Numbered from the stretch's first letter, positions 32,736 to 42,240 are shown. The stretch is DNA of 42,997 bases from an uncultured Bacteroidia bacterium (GCA_902784435.1 CACZUR010000019.1:1-42997), one strand, 5' to 3'. Program-made: numbers and translations. Notes: generated by a model from the sequence alone, not told the origin.

Positions 32736-35700
32736 TTAGAAGGTGAGAGTAAGGCCACCGGTGATGGTGCGCATGGAGGAGTAGTAACCGGTGTTAAGAC
32801 CGGTGCCGGAGGTCATGGAACCGAGGCCCATGGAGAAGCGGGGATCCACACCCTTGCGGGCGGTGAGGACGGCCAGGTTGTCGCCGGCGCAGTAGATGCG
32901 CAGGCTTTCTACGCCAATCTTGCGGGTCCACTTCTTGGGCAAGGTATAACCCAAGGTGACGTTGTTCACGCTCAGGTAGTTGGAGCTGATGAGGAAGCGG
33001 TCCACAGCGCTCTGGGAAACCTGGATGTCGCCGTCGTTGCGGGGGATGTTGCTGGTGGTGTTCTCAGGAGTCCAGGCATTCAGGACATCCGTGTGCCAGG
33101 CACCGCCGGCGGCTTTGCCATCGGTGTTCATGAGGGCCTGATAGGAACCATCGTAGTATTTACCGCCCAGCTGGAAGGACAGCTGTGCGCTGAGGTCGAA
33201 GCCGTAAGCGTTGATGGTGGTACCGAAGCCGCCGAAGAGTTTCGGGAGCACGGAACCCAGGTCGTACTGGGAAGCGTTGGCGAAGGTCTTGGTGATGACG
33301 GTCTGGGTGAGCTTCTTGTCAATCTGCTCCTGGGTAGGACGGGCGGCATAAGTGCCGGTGCCCTTGCCATCGTTGCCCAGAATTTCTTCTGCGTAGTACT
33401 GGGCTTCACCAGTTGCGGGATCTACGCCGGCGAACTTGTACATGTAGGCATCGTAGATGGAACCGCCCACGCGGATGATGCGGTTACCGGTGCGGATACC
33501 GTTTTTGGAAACGCTCTCATCCAGGGACAGCACCTTGTTGATGTAGTGGCTGATGTTGGCGTTCCAGGTCCAGTTCACGTTCTTGTTGCGGATGATGGAG
33601 CCGTCCAGGGACAGTTCCACGCCGCGGTTCAGGATGGAACCCACGTTCACAGGAATCTGTCCGGTAGGGTTACCGGAGCTCTGGGGAACGCTCTTCATGT
33701 ACAGCAGGTCCGTGGTCTTGCGGTTAAAGTACTCGATGGTACCGTTCAGGTAGTTGTTGAACAGCTCGAAGTCTGCACCGAGGTTGAAGGAACGGGAGGT
33801 TTCCCAGGTGAGGTTCTCGTTACCTACATAGGTCTTCTCCACCTTGTAACCGTCAGTTTCGTTCCAGGAGTGGGAATACTGGTCTGCGTAAGGATAGCTG
33901 CCCAGGTTATCGTTACCCTGGACACCGTAGCTCACTTTCAGTTTGAGCATGTCCACCCAGTTCACGTTGAACCAGTTTTCACGGCTGATGACCCAGGCGG
34001 CGCCGAAGGAACCGAAGTTACCCCAGCGGTGACCCTGTGCAAAGCGGGAAGACTCGTCGCGGCGGTAGGAGGCGCTCAGGAAAATGGTGTTGTTGTCGTC
34101 GTACTGTACGCGGGCCAGGAAACCCTGGGTGGCGTAACGGCCGGTGGAAGAGCTGTTGCTCACCATGGAACCGGTACCGTCGGCATTGTTCAGTTCGCCG
34201 ATGAAGGGGTTGAACAGGTGATAGTTGCTTCCGCTCAGGCTCTGGGACATGTAGTTGTATTTCTCGAAACCGCCCAGGATATCGAAGTGCTGGGTGTCGG
34301 CAATCTCGAACTTATACTCGGCCAGGTACTGCTGGTTCACGGTGAACATGCGGGAGTGGGAAACGCCCACATAACCGTCTGTACCGGAGGAACTGGCGAA
34401 CTGGCTGCCCAGGGAAGAGGTACGGGTGTTGTCCGTGGTGAAGCCGATGTTGGCGGTCAGGGACAGGCCCTTGAGCGGGGTGAGGGTGGTGCCGAACTTG
34501 CCGGTAACCACGTCTGCGTAGCTCTGCGTACGGTCGAATTCGTTGTCGCGGATAGCGTTACCCACGATGTTGGGACGCTTCTGGTTGGTGTTGTTGGAGT
34601 CGTACAGGGTACGGCCGCTTTCCGTTACGATGTAGGGATTGCCCTGATCGTCCAGTTTGCGCACATACAGCGGATAGATGGGGCCGATGGTGTTGGCAAT
34701 GTAGAACATATTGCCGGAGGAACCATAGGAATCGCTCCAGTCTGCCTGCTGGGAATCCGAGTGGGAAATGTTCATGCTGGCCGAGATGCGGATCCAGGAC
34801 TTGGCCTGATAGTCTGCGTTGATACGGCCGGTGTAACGCTGATAACCGGAGTTGTTCACGATACCGCTGTTGTTCAGGTAACCTACGCTGGCGTAGTAGT
34901 TGATCTTGCCGGAGGAACCGGAAGCGGAAACGTTGTACTCCTGACGGATGGAATCGTGGAAGGCTTCCTTGTACCAGTCGTCCGGGATGTAGTAATACTC
35001 ACCGTCGGAATAACCCAGCGTTGCGGCGGGGTTGATCTTGAAGTTGGTACCGATCAGGTTCTGGCCTTCCGGAAGGGTGTACACCAGGTAACCCAGACCG
35101 CCGTTGTCTCTGTCAAGCAGATACTGGTTGGCATAGGCGTGGCTCTCTGCAGCGCTGTGACCTGCATACATGTACTTGTTGTACAGCATGGTGTAGAAGG
35201 TCTCATAATACAGAGCCGGGTCCTTGATGACATCGTAGTTGGGGATGAGGCGGGAGTTCACACCCACACGGGCGTCGAACTTGACCATAGCGTCGCCTGC
35301 ATTACCCTTCTTGGTGGTGATGATCACAACACCGTTGGCGCCGCGGTGGCCGTAAATGGCGCTGGCGGCTGCATCCTTCAGGACGGACATGGATTCTACG
35401 TCCTGGGGGTTGATGTCGGAGATGGCACCGTCGTAGGGAACACCGTCGACAACGATGAGCGGGCTGTTGGAAGCGCTCATGGAGCCGATACCGCGGATGC
35501 GGATGGTGTTGCTGCCGCCGCCGGCAGGGTCACCGCTGGACTGGGTGATCTGGACACCGGGGGTGGTGCCGGCCAGGGCGCTGGTAACGCTGGTAGCCAC
35601 CTTCTTTTCGATGGTTTCGGTTTTAACCTGAGCGGCCGATCCGGTGAAGGAGCTCTTGGTGGCAGTACCGTAGGCCACCACGATGGTCTCGTCCAGGACC

Positions 35701-36002
35701 TGGTCGTCCAGCAGGAGAACGATGTCAATGATGCCGCGGTTGTTCACGGGAACCAGCTGGTCGTGATAACCCAGGCAGTTCACTGCGAGAGAACCGTTGC
35801 CAGGCACATTCAGGGTGAAGGCGCCGTTGACATCCGTCATGGTATAGACGGTGCGGCTGCCCTGCAGGAGCACGTTGGCTCCCACGATGGCTTCACCGGC
35901 TTCGTCCTTCACAGTACCCTTCACAGTGATGTTCTGTGCGAAGGCTGCGACGGAGACCGCCAACAATACCATGGCCGTGAAAAAAAATCTGATTTTTTTC
36001 AT
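32736..36002 (-). CDS. SusC/RagA-family TonB-dependent outer-membrane transporter
   Basis: A 1,088-residue SusC-type receptor. A signal peptide (to about 23) is followed by a carboxypeptidase-regulatory-like domain (ITVKGTVKDEAGEAIVGANV, about 25-100). A plug follows, with the SusC signature sequences GTATKSSFTGSAAQV and VDGVPYDGAISDINPQDVES, then VLKDAAASAIYGHRGANGVVIITTKKG. The 22-strand barrel ends in a terminal aromatic (GGLTLTF). No FecR-interacting STN domain precedes it, so no linked anti-sigma control is expected. It heads a five-gene operon (SusC, SusD, lipoprotein, protease, small lipoprotein). The likely promoter is at 36135-36104, giving a leader of about 95 bases. Confidence 0.96.
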   Translation of the reverse strand: MKKIRFFFTAMVLLAVSVAAFAQNITVKGTVKDEAGEAIVGANVLLQGSRTVYTMTDVNGAFTLNVPGNGSLAVNCLGYHDQLVPVNNRGIIDIVLLLDDQVLDETIVVAYGTATKSSFTGSAAQVKTETIEKKVATSVTSALAGTTPGVQITQSSGDPAGGGSNTIRIRGIGSMSASNSPLIVVDGVPYDGAISDINPQDVESMSVLKDAAASAIYGHRGANGVVIITTKKGNAGDAMVKFDARVGVNSRLIPNYDVIKDPALYYETFYTMLYNKYMYAGHSAAESHAYANQYLLDRDNGGLGYLVYTLPEGQNLIGTNFKINPAATLGYSDGEYYYIPDDWYKEAFHDSIRQEYNVSASGSSGKINYYASVGYLNNSGIVNNSGYQRYTGRINADYQAKSWIRISASMNISHSDSQQADWSDSYGSSGNMFYIANTIGPIYPLYVRKLDDQGNPYIVTESGRTLYDSNNTNQKRPNIVGNAIRDNEFDRTQSYADVVTGKFGTTLTPLKGLSLTANIGFTTDNTRTSSLGSQFASSSGTDGYVGVSHSRMFTVNQQYLAEYKFEIADTQHFDILGGFEKYNYMSQSLSGSNYHLFNPFIGELNNADGTGSMVSNSSSTGRYATQGFLARVQYDDNNTIFLSASYRRDESSRFAQGHRWGNFGSFGAAWVISRENWFNVNWVDMLKLKVSYGVQGNDNLGSYPYADQYSHSWNETDGYKVEKTYVGNENLTWETSRSFNLGADFELFNNYLNGTIEYFNRKTTDLLYMKSVPQSSGNPTGQIPVNVGSILNRGVELSLDGSIIRNKNVNWTWNANISHYINKVLSLDESVSKNGIRTGNRIIRVGGSIYDAYMYKFAGVDPATGEAQYYAEEILGNDGKGTGTYAARPTQEQIDKKLTQTVITKTFANASQYDLGSVLPKLFGGFGTTINAYGFDLSAQLSFQLGGKYYDGSYQALMNTDGKAAGGAWHTDVLNAWTPENTTSNIPRNDGDIQVSQSAVDRFLISSNYLSVNNVTLGYTLPKKWTRKIGVESLRIYCAGDNLAVLTARKGVDPRFSMGLGSMTSGTGLNTGYYSSMRTITGGLTLTF

Positions 36003-36103
36003 AAGCGTGACAAATAGTTAAACATAAATATTGATACAAATTCTTTTATTCTTTGCATCAGAATACACTACCTTCGCCGACCCAAACCGGCGAAAATCGC
36101 CTA

Positions 36104-36135
36104 CAAAGATTGAAAAACAATTCCAATTTTGCAAA
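36104..36135 (-). promoter_or_regulatory. Probable promoter of the SusC operon
   Basis: On the minus strand TTTG (36135-36132), a 20-base spacer, and AATCTTTG (36111-36104) match the consensus except for the first base of the -7 box. It implies a 5' leader of about 95 bases, longer than for the other genes here, leaving room for post-transcriptional control. Confidence 0.6.
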
Positions 36136-36233
36136 CGGGTAAGATGCTGATTTGATGCGATATAATAACGATTCTGCTTAAGTTTTTACGGTTTTAATTT
36201 CTTTTAGACCGCAATATACTTAAAAATTGCGAG

Positions 36234-36305
36234 AAATGTGCAAGTTTATCTTAAAAATCTTAAATTAAAAATTTTTTAAAACTTTCTCCCGATTCTTGCA
36301 CATTT
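36234..36305. repeat. Long-loop inverted repeat downstream of the MG2-like gene
   Basis: AAATGTGCAAG (36234-36244) and CTTGCACATTT (36295-36305) are perfect 11-base complements separated by 50 AT-rich bases. They may form a stem at the 3' end of the receptor operon or two half-sites for a regulator upstream of SusC. Confidence 0.7.
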
Positions 36306-36350
36306 AACGGCTTTTGGGGAATTTCGTGCTCAAAATGAGTGCAGTTTAAA

Positions 36351-37988
36351 CTATTGCACCTCAAACTCATACACCTGCCTCAGGGGTTTTCCGTCTTCCG
36401 TGAGTCCCTCGGCTATGACCCGGAATCTGCCGGAGTAGGCCGGGGCGGTGAGGTTCAGGCGACGGGATTCGCCGGAAGCAATCTGCAGGGCGGGATGCCA
36501 GTACAGCAACTGCCTGTAGTCGTCGCCTTTGACGGGGGTACCCAGATAGGCTAGCGGATAAGAAACGCCTTTGAAGTCTACCACGCGCACGTTGTCCGGA
36601 AACTGCAGCGCCTTCACATAGTTCTTGCTGGTGATGAAATTCACCACGCCGTTGAACGACAGGCCGCCGATCACGAAACTCTGCGGATACACGTCCACGT
36701 CCTGCAGCAGCATGGCATCCATACCTTCCAGGAGGGATATATCGTCAATGACCACGCCGTCCAGCAGCACCAGGATGTTGTCCCGGAGGATCTTACGGGC
36801 ATGTACGGCGTCCGGGGTGATCATCTTCAGCTCCCGGCGGCCGTGCGCGGTGCCCAGCCTCAATTCCGGGATAATCTCCACGATAACTTCTTCCAGGGAA
36901 GGAAAACGCGTATAATCGTCCAGATGATAGCGGATGCGCCGGTCCGAATCCAGCAGCACGTCGTGCCGGCGGGGCAGGAACTGCACCAGGGTGTCTACCT
37001 GCAGGGAAGTGCCGATGGCGGCCTTCCGCTGCACCAGCGGTCCGTACTGCACGGCCGAAAGGGCCAGGGGCTCCAGCCCGTCCACCGAAGGATGCAGGAA
37101 AGGATCTACCAGGGAAATATAGCCGCTCGTGCCCTTTACCTCGCACACCAGTTCACGGTCGCCATATATATTATTGGTAAAGAACATCAGGCGTCCCTTG
37201 TCGTTCACCTTGCCCACATAGACATCCGAGGGGGAGCCGGCCGACGAAAGCGTAGCCACGGCCACATCCGACAGGGAATCCAGCTGCCGCCGCGCCAGGC
37301 CCTCAACGGCTGCATACACAATTTCGCCTTCGTATTCCGGCAGGCGGGCCGATGTGGCCTTTTCCGTGCAGGGAAGCTTCAGGAAGTCTGCCAGGGTGGA
37401 AACGGAAGGCTCTGCCAATTCGTCCACCGCATAGACGGAAACGCTCATATCGGCCAGTTTTCCGCTGTTTTCCAGATACACGGAGAAAGAATGACCTATG
37501 CGCGGATTTCCGGCAACGGAAATGCGCAAAAGGCCTTCCGAAGGCTGCGAAGGGGCGCGCAGCGCCTTGTATTCGGCCTCTGAGAGGAAACTGACGCCGT
37601 CTTTCACCCGGGAGAGGGATGTGGTGTTGAACACGGAAATCTCCTTGGCACCCGCCTCGAAGCCTCCCTGATTCTGGGAAGTATAGGCAATGAGCTTATA
37701 ATGGCCGGTAGGGGCGCTCACCGGAATGCGGAACTTGCCCGCACCGCGGCCTTCCATCAGGCCCACCTTGGCCGATGCCACGGTACCGTCGGCCGACACC
37801 AGTTCCAGGTAAGAAACGGCGCTGAACGGCGACAGGCTGCCCTTTGCGGCATCCATGCAGAAAAGCGAACACCAGATTTCGTCACCGGCGATATATACGC
37901 TGCGGTCCGTGGAAACATATACCTTTTCCACCACCTGGGCCTGCGCCAGCAGGGGCAGGAGCCCTATGAGTAAGAATAACTTTTTCAT
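36351..37988 (-). CDS. Exported MG2/alpha-2-macroglobulin-like protein with plug-like region
   Basis: A 545-residue protein with a signal peptide (MKKLFLLIGLLPLLAQA) and no lipobox. Residues about 20-125 read as a macroglobulin MG2-type domain (KVYVSTDRSVYIAGDEIWCSLF, with GHYKLIAYTSQNQGG). The C-terminal part has a stretch resembling TonB-receptor plugs: NILVLLDGVVIDDISLLEGM, VDVYPQSFVIGG, FNGVVNFIT. Proteins of this make-up are known next to DUF4249 genes and TonB-dependent receptors in Bacteroidota, but their function is not established. Its ATG overlaps the DUF4249 gene stop by one base (TGATG). Confidence 0.75.
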   Translation of the reverse strand: MKKLFLLIGLLPLLAQAQVVEKVYVSTDRSVYIAGDEIWCSLFCMDAAKGSLSPFSAVSYLELVSADGTVASAKVGLMEGRGAGKFRIPVSAPTGHYKLIAYTSQNQGGFEAGAKEISVFNTTSLSRVKDGVSFLSEAEYKALRAPSQPSEGLLRISVAGNPRIGHSFSVYLENSGKLADMSVSVYAVDELAEPSVSTLADFLKLPCTEKATSARLPEYEGEIVYAAVEGLARRQLDSLSDVAVATLSSAGSPSDVYVGKVNDKGRLMFFTNNIYGDRELVCEVKGTSGYISLVDPFLHPSVDGLEPLALSAVQYGPLVQRKAAIGTSLQVDTLVQFLPRRHDVLLDSDRRIRYHLDDYTRFPSLEEVIVEIIPELRLGTAHGRRELKMITPDAVHARKILRDNILVLLDGVVIDDISLLEGMDAMLLQDVDVYPQSFVIGGLSFNGVVNFITSKNYVKALQFPDNVRVVDFKGVSYPLAYLGTPVKGDDYRQLLYWHPALQIASGESRRLNLTAPAYSGRFRVIAEGLTEDGKPLRQVYEFEVQ

Positions 37989-39130
37989 CAGTCGCCTATA
38001 ATATATACCGGTTCATCGTCAAACAGGGGCTTTTCCAGGGTTCCGCCGGCCGCCACGCAGTCGAAGCAGCGGGCGTGTCCCCAGCCCACTACGGTTCCCC
38101 CTTTCTGGGAAATCATCTGTTCTACAGGCAAATACCCCATTCCATAATACTTGGGCCAGTCTTCCTGGTCCACTTCCGTCAGGATAGCAGTGGTGTGCCA
38201 CTTGCTGTAAGTACTGGGCAGGGTTTTGCTCAGGGTGGCCACCCGGGAAATGTTCACATAACCGAATACGCGGGCATCCGGATTGCTTTCGCAGAAGACA
38301 TTGCCCCGCACTTCACCGGGTTCCGGCGAGAACAGGTTGCCGCCGATGGAAGCGTTTTCTTCCAGCTGCTTGCGGTATTTATACTGCTCCGGTGTCAGGT
38401 TCCACACTTTTACCCGCACGTTGTATTCGTCCAGGTTGCGGCCGTCGGAACGGGAAAAAACATGAAACACATAATCGTCCACTTTGCCGCCCAGCGAAGA
38501 ATAATTGATGAGTTTCTGCAGGGGAGATTTGTTTTTCATCCAGCACCAATACTTGGACATGTCCGGTTTGATGAGCATGCCCACGGAATTCTGGTCCTCG
38601 TTATAGTAATAGCTTCTGATAAAATCCGTGTGGAAATGCCAGATTTCGTCAAACTGCACCGTGGCATAGCCACTGCCGCTGCCGTTATCCTGCATGCTCA
38701 ATTTCACGTACACATTGTCTTCATCGGCACTGAAACTGATGTCTTTTACCTCCGGAGGAGCCACGGGGACAACCCAGTCCGAGCGGTAAACCTGGCTGTT
38801 GCAGTTCACGGTGAGCCGGAATTTTCCTCCTGCAGTTTCCGGAATATTCAGCTGATAATTGCCATTGTTGCCGGTGGCATTGTACTGCTGGCCGTTTTCG
38901 TCTTCCAGATACACGGTAGCCTGCGGATAGCCGGCGAATCCGTAGTTCTGTTTCCCGACATCCAGCGGCTGCAGATAGGTCAGGCTCACGTAAGATGTAT
39001 TGCCCAGCAGGATGTTGGCGTCTATCACCAGGTCCCGCGCAACCTCGCCCTCCTCTATGTCTGCGGTATACGGGTAAATACAACCCGTAAGCAGCACAGA
39101 TACAATGATATAGCAAATATTCTTCTTCAT
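37988..39130 (-). CDS. DUF4249 family lipoprotein
   Basis: A 380-residue lipoprotein (lipobox Cys17) with the family's opening RDLVIDANILLGNTSYVSLTYLQPL and the beta-sandwich-like segment FRLTVNCNSQVYRSDWVVPVAPPEVKDISF. DUF4249 proteins are encoded next to TonB-dependent receptors in Bacteroidota and are thought to be accessory surface or periplasmic proteins; the function is unknown. Two late cysteines (HARCFDCVAAGGTL) might form a disulfide or bind metal. It begins two bases after the receptor stop and overlaps the next gene. Confidence 0.88.
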   Translation of the reverse strand: MKKNICYIIVSVLLTGCIYPYTADIEEGEVARDLVIDANILLGNTSYVSLTYLQPLDVGKQNYGFAGYPQATVYLEDENGQQYNATGNNGNYQLNIPETAGGKFRLTVNCNSQVYRSDWVVPVAPPEVKDISFSADEDNVYVKLSMQDNGSGSGYATVQFDEIWHFHTDFIRSYYYNEDQNSVGMLIKPDMSKYWCWMKNKSPLQKLINYSSLGGKVDDYVFHVFSRSDGRNLDEYNVRVKVWNLTPEQYKYRKQLEENASIGGNLFSPEPGEVRGNVFCESNPDARVFGYVNISRVATLSKTLPSTYSKWHTTAILTEVDQEDWPKYYGMGYLPVEQMISQKGGTVVGWGHARCFDCVAAGGTLEKPLFDDEPVYIIGD

Positions 39131-39132
39131 GG

Positions 39133-42100
39133 TTAGAACAGCAGATTAAGGTTCACATAGGGAATCTGGGTGGCAAACACGGAGAGCATATAACCGTTCA
39201 CGGTACCTTGGCTGTCGGCCTTGTAGAACACGGAATACGGATTCTTCCGGCCCGTCACATTGTACACGCCGATGGTGAAAGTGGGATGGATGCGCTGCTT
39301 TTTCCGGTGACCCGGGTCTATGTTAAACGCCAGGTCTACGCGGAAATAGTCCGGAATGCGGTAGCCGTTGCGCTCCGAATAGGCCAGACGGTAAACCCCG
39401 CCCAGCATGTATTTGCCCACAGGCACCGTCACGGGACGCCCCGTGGAGTAGTCTACGTTGGCCGATATGCTGTATCGGTGTGTAAGCGCCCAGTTGGCCA
39501 CCAGTTTGAACTCGTGCGGTTTGTCGTAAGGAGCATTGTACCAGTTGCCGCCGGCAAGGGTTGTATAGCCGTGGTTTTCCATTTCCTTATACTGGGAACG
39601 GGAATAGGAATAACTCACCCAGCCCGTGAGTTTGCCGGTAGTTTTCTTGATCATGGCCTCTACGCCGTAAGCTTTTCCGAATACCGGCAGCAGGTCGTCG
39701 GCCAGATGCTCGTTCATGGTGAGCGTAGCGCCAGGCTTATAGTCCAGGCAGTTCTGCATCTGCTTCCAATATCCTTCCACGGAGAAATCGATGCCACTGT
39801 CCAGGTGCGTCCAGTAAATGCCGCCGGCGGCCTGCCATCCCGTGGTGGGGGCAATGTCGGCGTCGCTCAGTTTCCAGGTATCCATCGGCGACACCGACGA
39901 AGTATTGGAAATGAGGTGGATATACTGCCGCATGGTGTTCAGGCCCAGTTTGAACGACAGGTTGTTCACCGGCGAATAGCGGGCGCTTACCCGGAACTCC
40001 GGTCCCACATAGAATTGGGACGGATTCAGGAACAGAAAGCCCGAAAGCCGCACGCCCCCTTCCAGGGAAAGGGCCTCGGAAAGCATCCAGTTGTCGGCCA
40101 CGTAAACGGCGGGTTCCACCGCCATTTCCCGTGGCATGGAATACACCTGCACGGCCGATACACCACCGTACGGCTGCATTTTTCCCGGATCCAGCGCATA
40201 GCCCACGGCATCCAGGCCATAGTTGATCTGGTGCTTTCCGACAGGTGTGACAAAATGACTGCGCAGGAAAATCTGGCGGATGTAGGTGTCCAGGTCGAAG
40301 GCGCCTTCCGGCCAGTCGTGAATGCCCGTCCGGTTGTTATACTGGTCGTATCCGGCGCTCAGGGTATAGCTGGTGGCATCGGCCACCTTGTGCCGGAATT
40401 CCGCCGATGCATTGATATTGGTATAGCGGAAGGTGGTGTCCCCGGTAAAGGCAAAGCGGTCCGTGGCAAAATAGCCGGACACCTTCAGGCTGTTTTCCTC
40501 GCTGAAACGGTGCGTAATGCCGGCGTTCACATCGGCAAATCCGGCGCTGCCGCCGCTGTAATAGCTGTTGGCCGGCAGCAGCTTGAGCAGCCAGTCTGAA
40601 TACGAAATGCGGCCGCCCACAATGAAAGTGGTTTTGTCGCTGAGGGGCCCTTCTAAATGCAAACGGCTGGTTAACAGGCCGATACCTACAGACCCCTGCA
40701 CCTTTTCCTGATTTCCGTCCTTGGACTTTACCGTGAGTACGGAAGAAATGCGGCCGCCATACTGAGCAGGAATGGAACTCTTATACAGTTGTACATCCTC
40801 TACGATATCCGGGTTAAAGGCCGAGAAAATACCAAAGAGGTGGCTGGGGTTGTAAATGGTGTTTCCGTTGAACAGGATCAGGTTCTGATCCTGCGAGCCG
40901 CCGCGCACGTTGAAGCCGCCGGAAGCCTCGCCCACCGTTTTCACGCCCGGGAGCGTAAGTACCGCCTTCAGGATATCGCCCTCTCCGAAGGCCGACGGAA
41001 TCTTGCTCATGGTACGGATATTTACCGTTTCCACGCCCATGGTGGTGGTACGGTGGTTGGCCATGCTCTGGGCACTCACCACGGAAGCCTTCAGGAGTTC
41101 CACCTTGTCCGGCAGTTCTATATTCAGCGTGCCGTTACCCCTGAGGTCTACGCGCAGTGACATTTCTTCCTTGCCCTCCGTACTGAAATTGAGGATGTTT
41201 TCCCCGCCCGGCAGCGTCAGTGTATAATGTCCCTTTACGTTGGTCCGGGCATAGGTAGAGGTTTTGTCGTCAAACACCACTACGCCGGGAAGCGGATCTC
41301 CGGTTTCCAGTTCCGTCACCACGCCTTCCAGTTTTACCGTCCGGGCCTCTCCGGAACCAATTACATATATCTTGTTGCGATAGCTGGCGGTAATATTGGT
41401 GGCGGGCCCCTCCGTCTGCGTCTGTGCGCGGGGAGAAAAATATCCGTCCGGGAGACCCAGGCCGCTCACTTTCACCTCTTCCACGGCAACATCGGCCGGA
41501 GTATCGTCTCCCTTCCATTGGGCCGCCCGTTTTTCCAGATAAGGCGTTTCCACCGCGTGCTGGCGCAAAGCCCGCTTTACCGCGCTGTTTTTCATCTTCA
41601 CTACCCGCCCGTTTTCCAGCGTGTAATAATGGTTCTGCCTGGCAAAATAGTTGACCAGGGAGCTGTTGTATTCCGGATCTGTGTAACCGATTTCGTCCCC
41701 GTTATGGTCTCCGGTACGGGTGGTAAATACCTTTTTGACCTGCAAAAGAAGGGGTTTCTCCCCGTCCCGAATCACCTCATAGAAGCCTTCCGGAGCATCC
41801 TGATAACCCAGTGCGCGCAGCTGCACGAACTTACTTTCCCCCATGGTAAAATAAGGCACATAATCCTCATACAGCACCACCGGAGCCACGCCTTCCGACA
41901 ATTTCACCTGCAGTTCCTGACGCGAGGCATCTACATTCACCAGCACATGCTCATACAACTTGCCATTGTACAGTACACTGCCCTTCCGGAACTCTTTGGT
42001 GTCCCAGAAATAAGTACCATTATGCTGATAGGGATACTGCACCGGCATACGGCCCCTGTACAGCGTACTCAGCGTGCCGGCTTCCTTCCTGTATTGTTCG

Positions 42101-42168
42101 CTTTCCGTCTGGGCATACACACCCACGGCAAGAAAAAGTAAACAACTAACTAACAAATACTTTTTCAT
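39133..42168 (-). CDS. TonB-dependent receptor with carboxypeptidase-regulatory-like domain
   Basis: A 1,011-residue outer-membrane receptor. A signal peptide (MKKYLLVSCLLFLAVGVYAQ) is followed by an N-terminal region of about 240 residues unusual for SusC. A CarboxypepD_reg-like domain comes next (VKLEGVVTELETGDPLPGVV), then a plug (GGFNVRGGSQDQNLILFNGNTIYNPSHLFG) and a barrel ending in VNLNLLF. It lacks the SusC signature and has no SusD partner, so it belongs to the DUF4249-linked receptor type. The start at 42168 is chosen because the signal peptide begins there and the promoter lies just before it. It heads the receptor-DUF4249-MG2 operon. The substrate is unknown. Confidence 0.92.
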   Translation of the reverse strand: MKKYLLVSCLLFLAVGVYAQTESEQYRKEAGTLSTLYRGRMPVQYPYQHNGTYFWDTKEFRKGSVLYNGKLYEHVLVNVDASRQELQVKLSEGVAPVVLYEDYVPYFTMGESKFVQLRALGYQDAPEGFYEVIRDGEKPLLLQVKKVFTTRTGDHNGDEIGYTDPEYNSSLVNYFARQNHYYTLENGRVVKMKNSAVKRALRQHAVETPYLEKRAAQWKGDDTPADVAVEEVKVSGLGLPDGYFSPRAQTQTEGPATNITASYRNKIYVIGSGEARTVKLEGVVTELETGDPLPGVVVFDDKTSTYARTNVKGHYTLTLPGGENILNFSTEGKEEMSLRVDLRGNGTLNIELPDKVELLKASVVSAQSMANHRTTTMGVETVNIRTMSKIPSAFGEGDILKAVLTLPGVKTVGEASGGFNVRGGSQDQNLILFNGNTIYNPSHLFGIFSAFNPDIVEDVQLYKSSIPAQYGGRISSVLTVKSKDGNQEKVQGSVGIGLLTSRLHLEGPLSDKTTFIVGGRISYSDWLLKLLPANSYYSGGSAGFADVNAGITHRFSEENSLKVSGYFATDRFAFTGDTTFRYTNINASAEFRHKVADATSYTLSAGYDQYNNRTGIHDWPEGAFDLDTYIRQIFLRSHFVTPVGKHQINYGLDAVGYALDPGKMQPYGGVSAVQVYSMPREMAVEPAVYVADNWMLSEALSLEGGVRLSGFLFLNPSQFYVGPEFRVSARYSPVNNLSFKLGLNTMRQYIHLISNTSSVSPMDTWKLSDADIAPTTGWQAAGGIYWTHLDSGIDFSVEGYWKQMQNCLDYKPGATLTMNEHLADDLLPVFGKAYGVEAMIKKTTGKLTGWVSYSYSRSQYKEMENHGYTTLAGGNWYNAPYDKPHEFKLVANWALTHRYSISANVDYSTGRPVTVPVGKYMLGGVYRLAYSERNGYRIPDYFRVDLAFNIDPGHRKKQRIHPTFTIGVYNVTGRKNPYSVFYKADSQGTVNGYMLSVFATQIPYVNLNLLF

Positions 42169-42174
42169 AGGGCG

Positions 42175-42206
42175 CAAAAATAGGAAAAAAAAAGGTTTCA
42201 CCCAAA
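42175..42206 (-). promoter_or_regulatory. Promoter of the TonB-receptor/DUF4249 operon
   Basis: On the minus strand TTTG (42206-42203), a 20-base spacer, and TATTTTTG (42182-42175) match both consensus elements. The -7 box ends six bases before the ATG at 42168. The -33 element falls in the loop of the terminator of the gene upstream. Confidence 0.8.
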
Positions 42207-42217
42207 GGATGAAACCC
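42185..42217 (-). terminator. Intrinsic terminator after the iron-sulfur subunit gene
   Basis: On the minus strand GGTTTCATCC pairs with GGGTGAAACC around a TTT loop (42216-42194), one wobble pair, followed by nine T (42193-42185). It lies about 25 bases after the stop of the iron-sulfur subunit gene and overlaps the next promoter. Confidence 0.88.
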
Positions 42218-42240
42218 ATTTTTAAGCACAATCTTGCGGA

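Larger units (their letters stand above)
36003..36350. other. AT-rich intergenic region upstream of the SusC operon
   Basis: These 348 bases are AT-rich and hold no gene. They contain the SusC promoter (36104-36135), a short inverted repeat GCAAT/ATTGC (36211-36215 and 36226-36230), and a long-loop inverted repeat at 36234-36305 just after the MG2-like gene. Confidence 0.75.

Noticed and set aside
31314-36017. 1,567-codon open frame on the plus strand opposite SusD and SusC
   Set aside because: It is rich in Gly, Val and Ala with no domains and lies exactly antisense to two well-supported genes; GC-rich codon use removes antisense stops.
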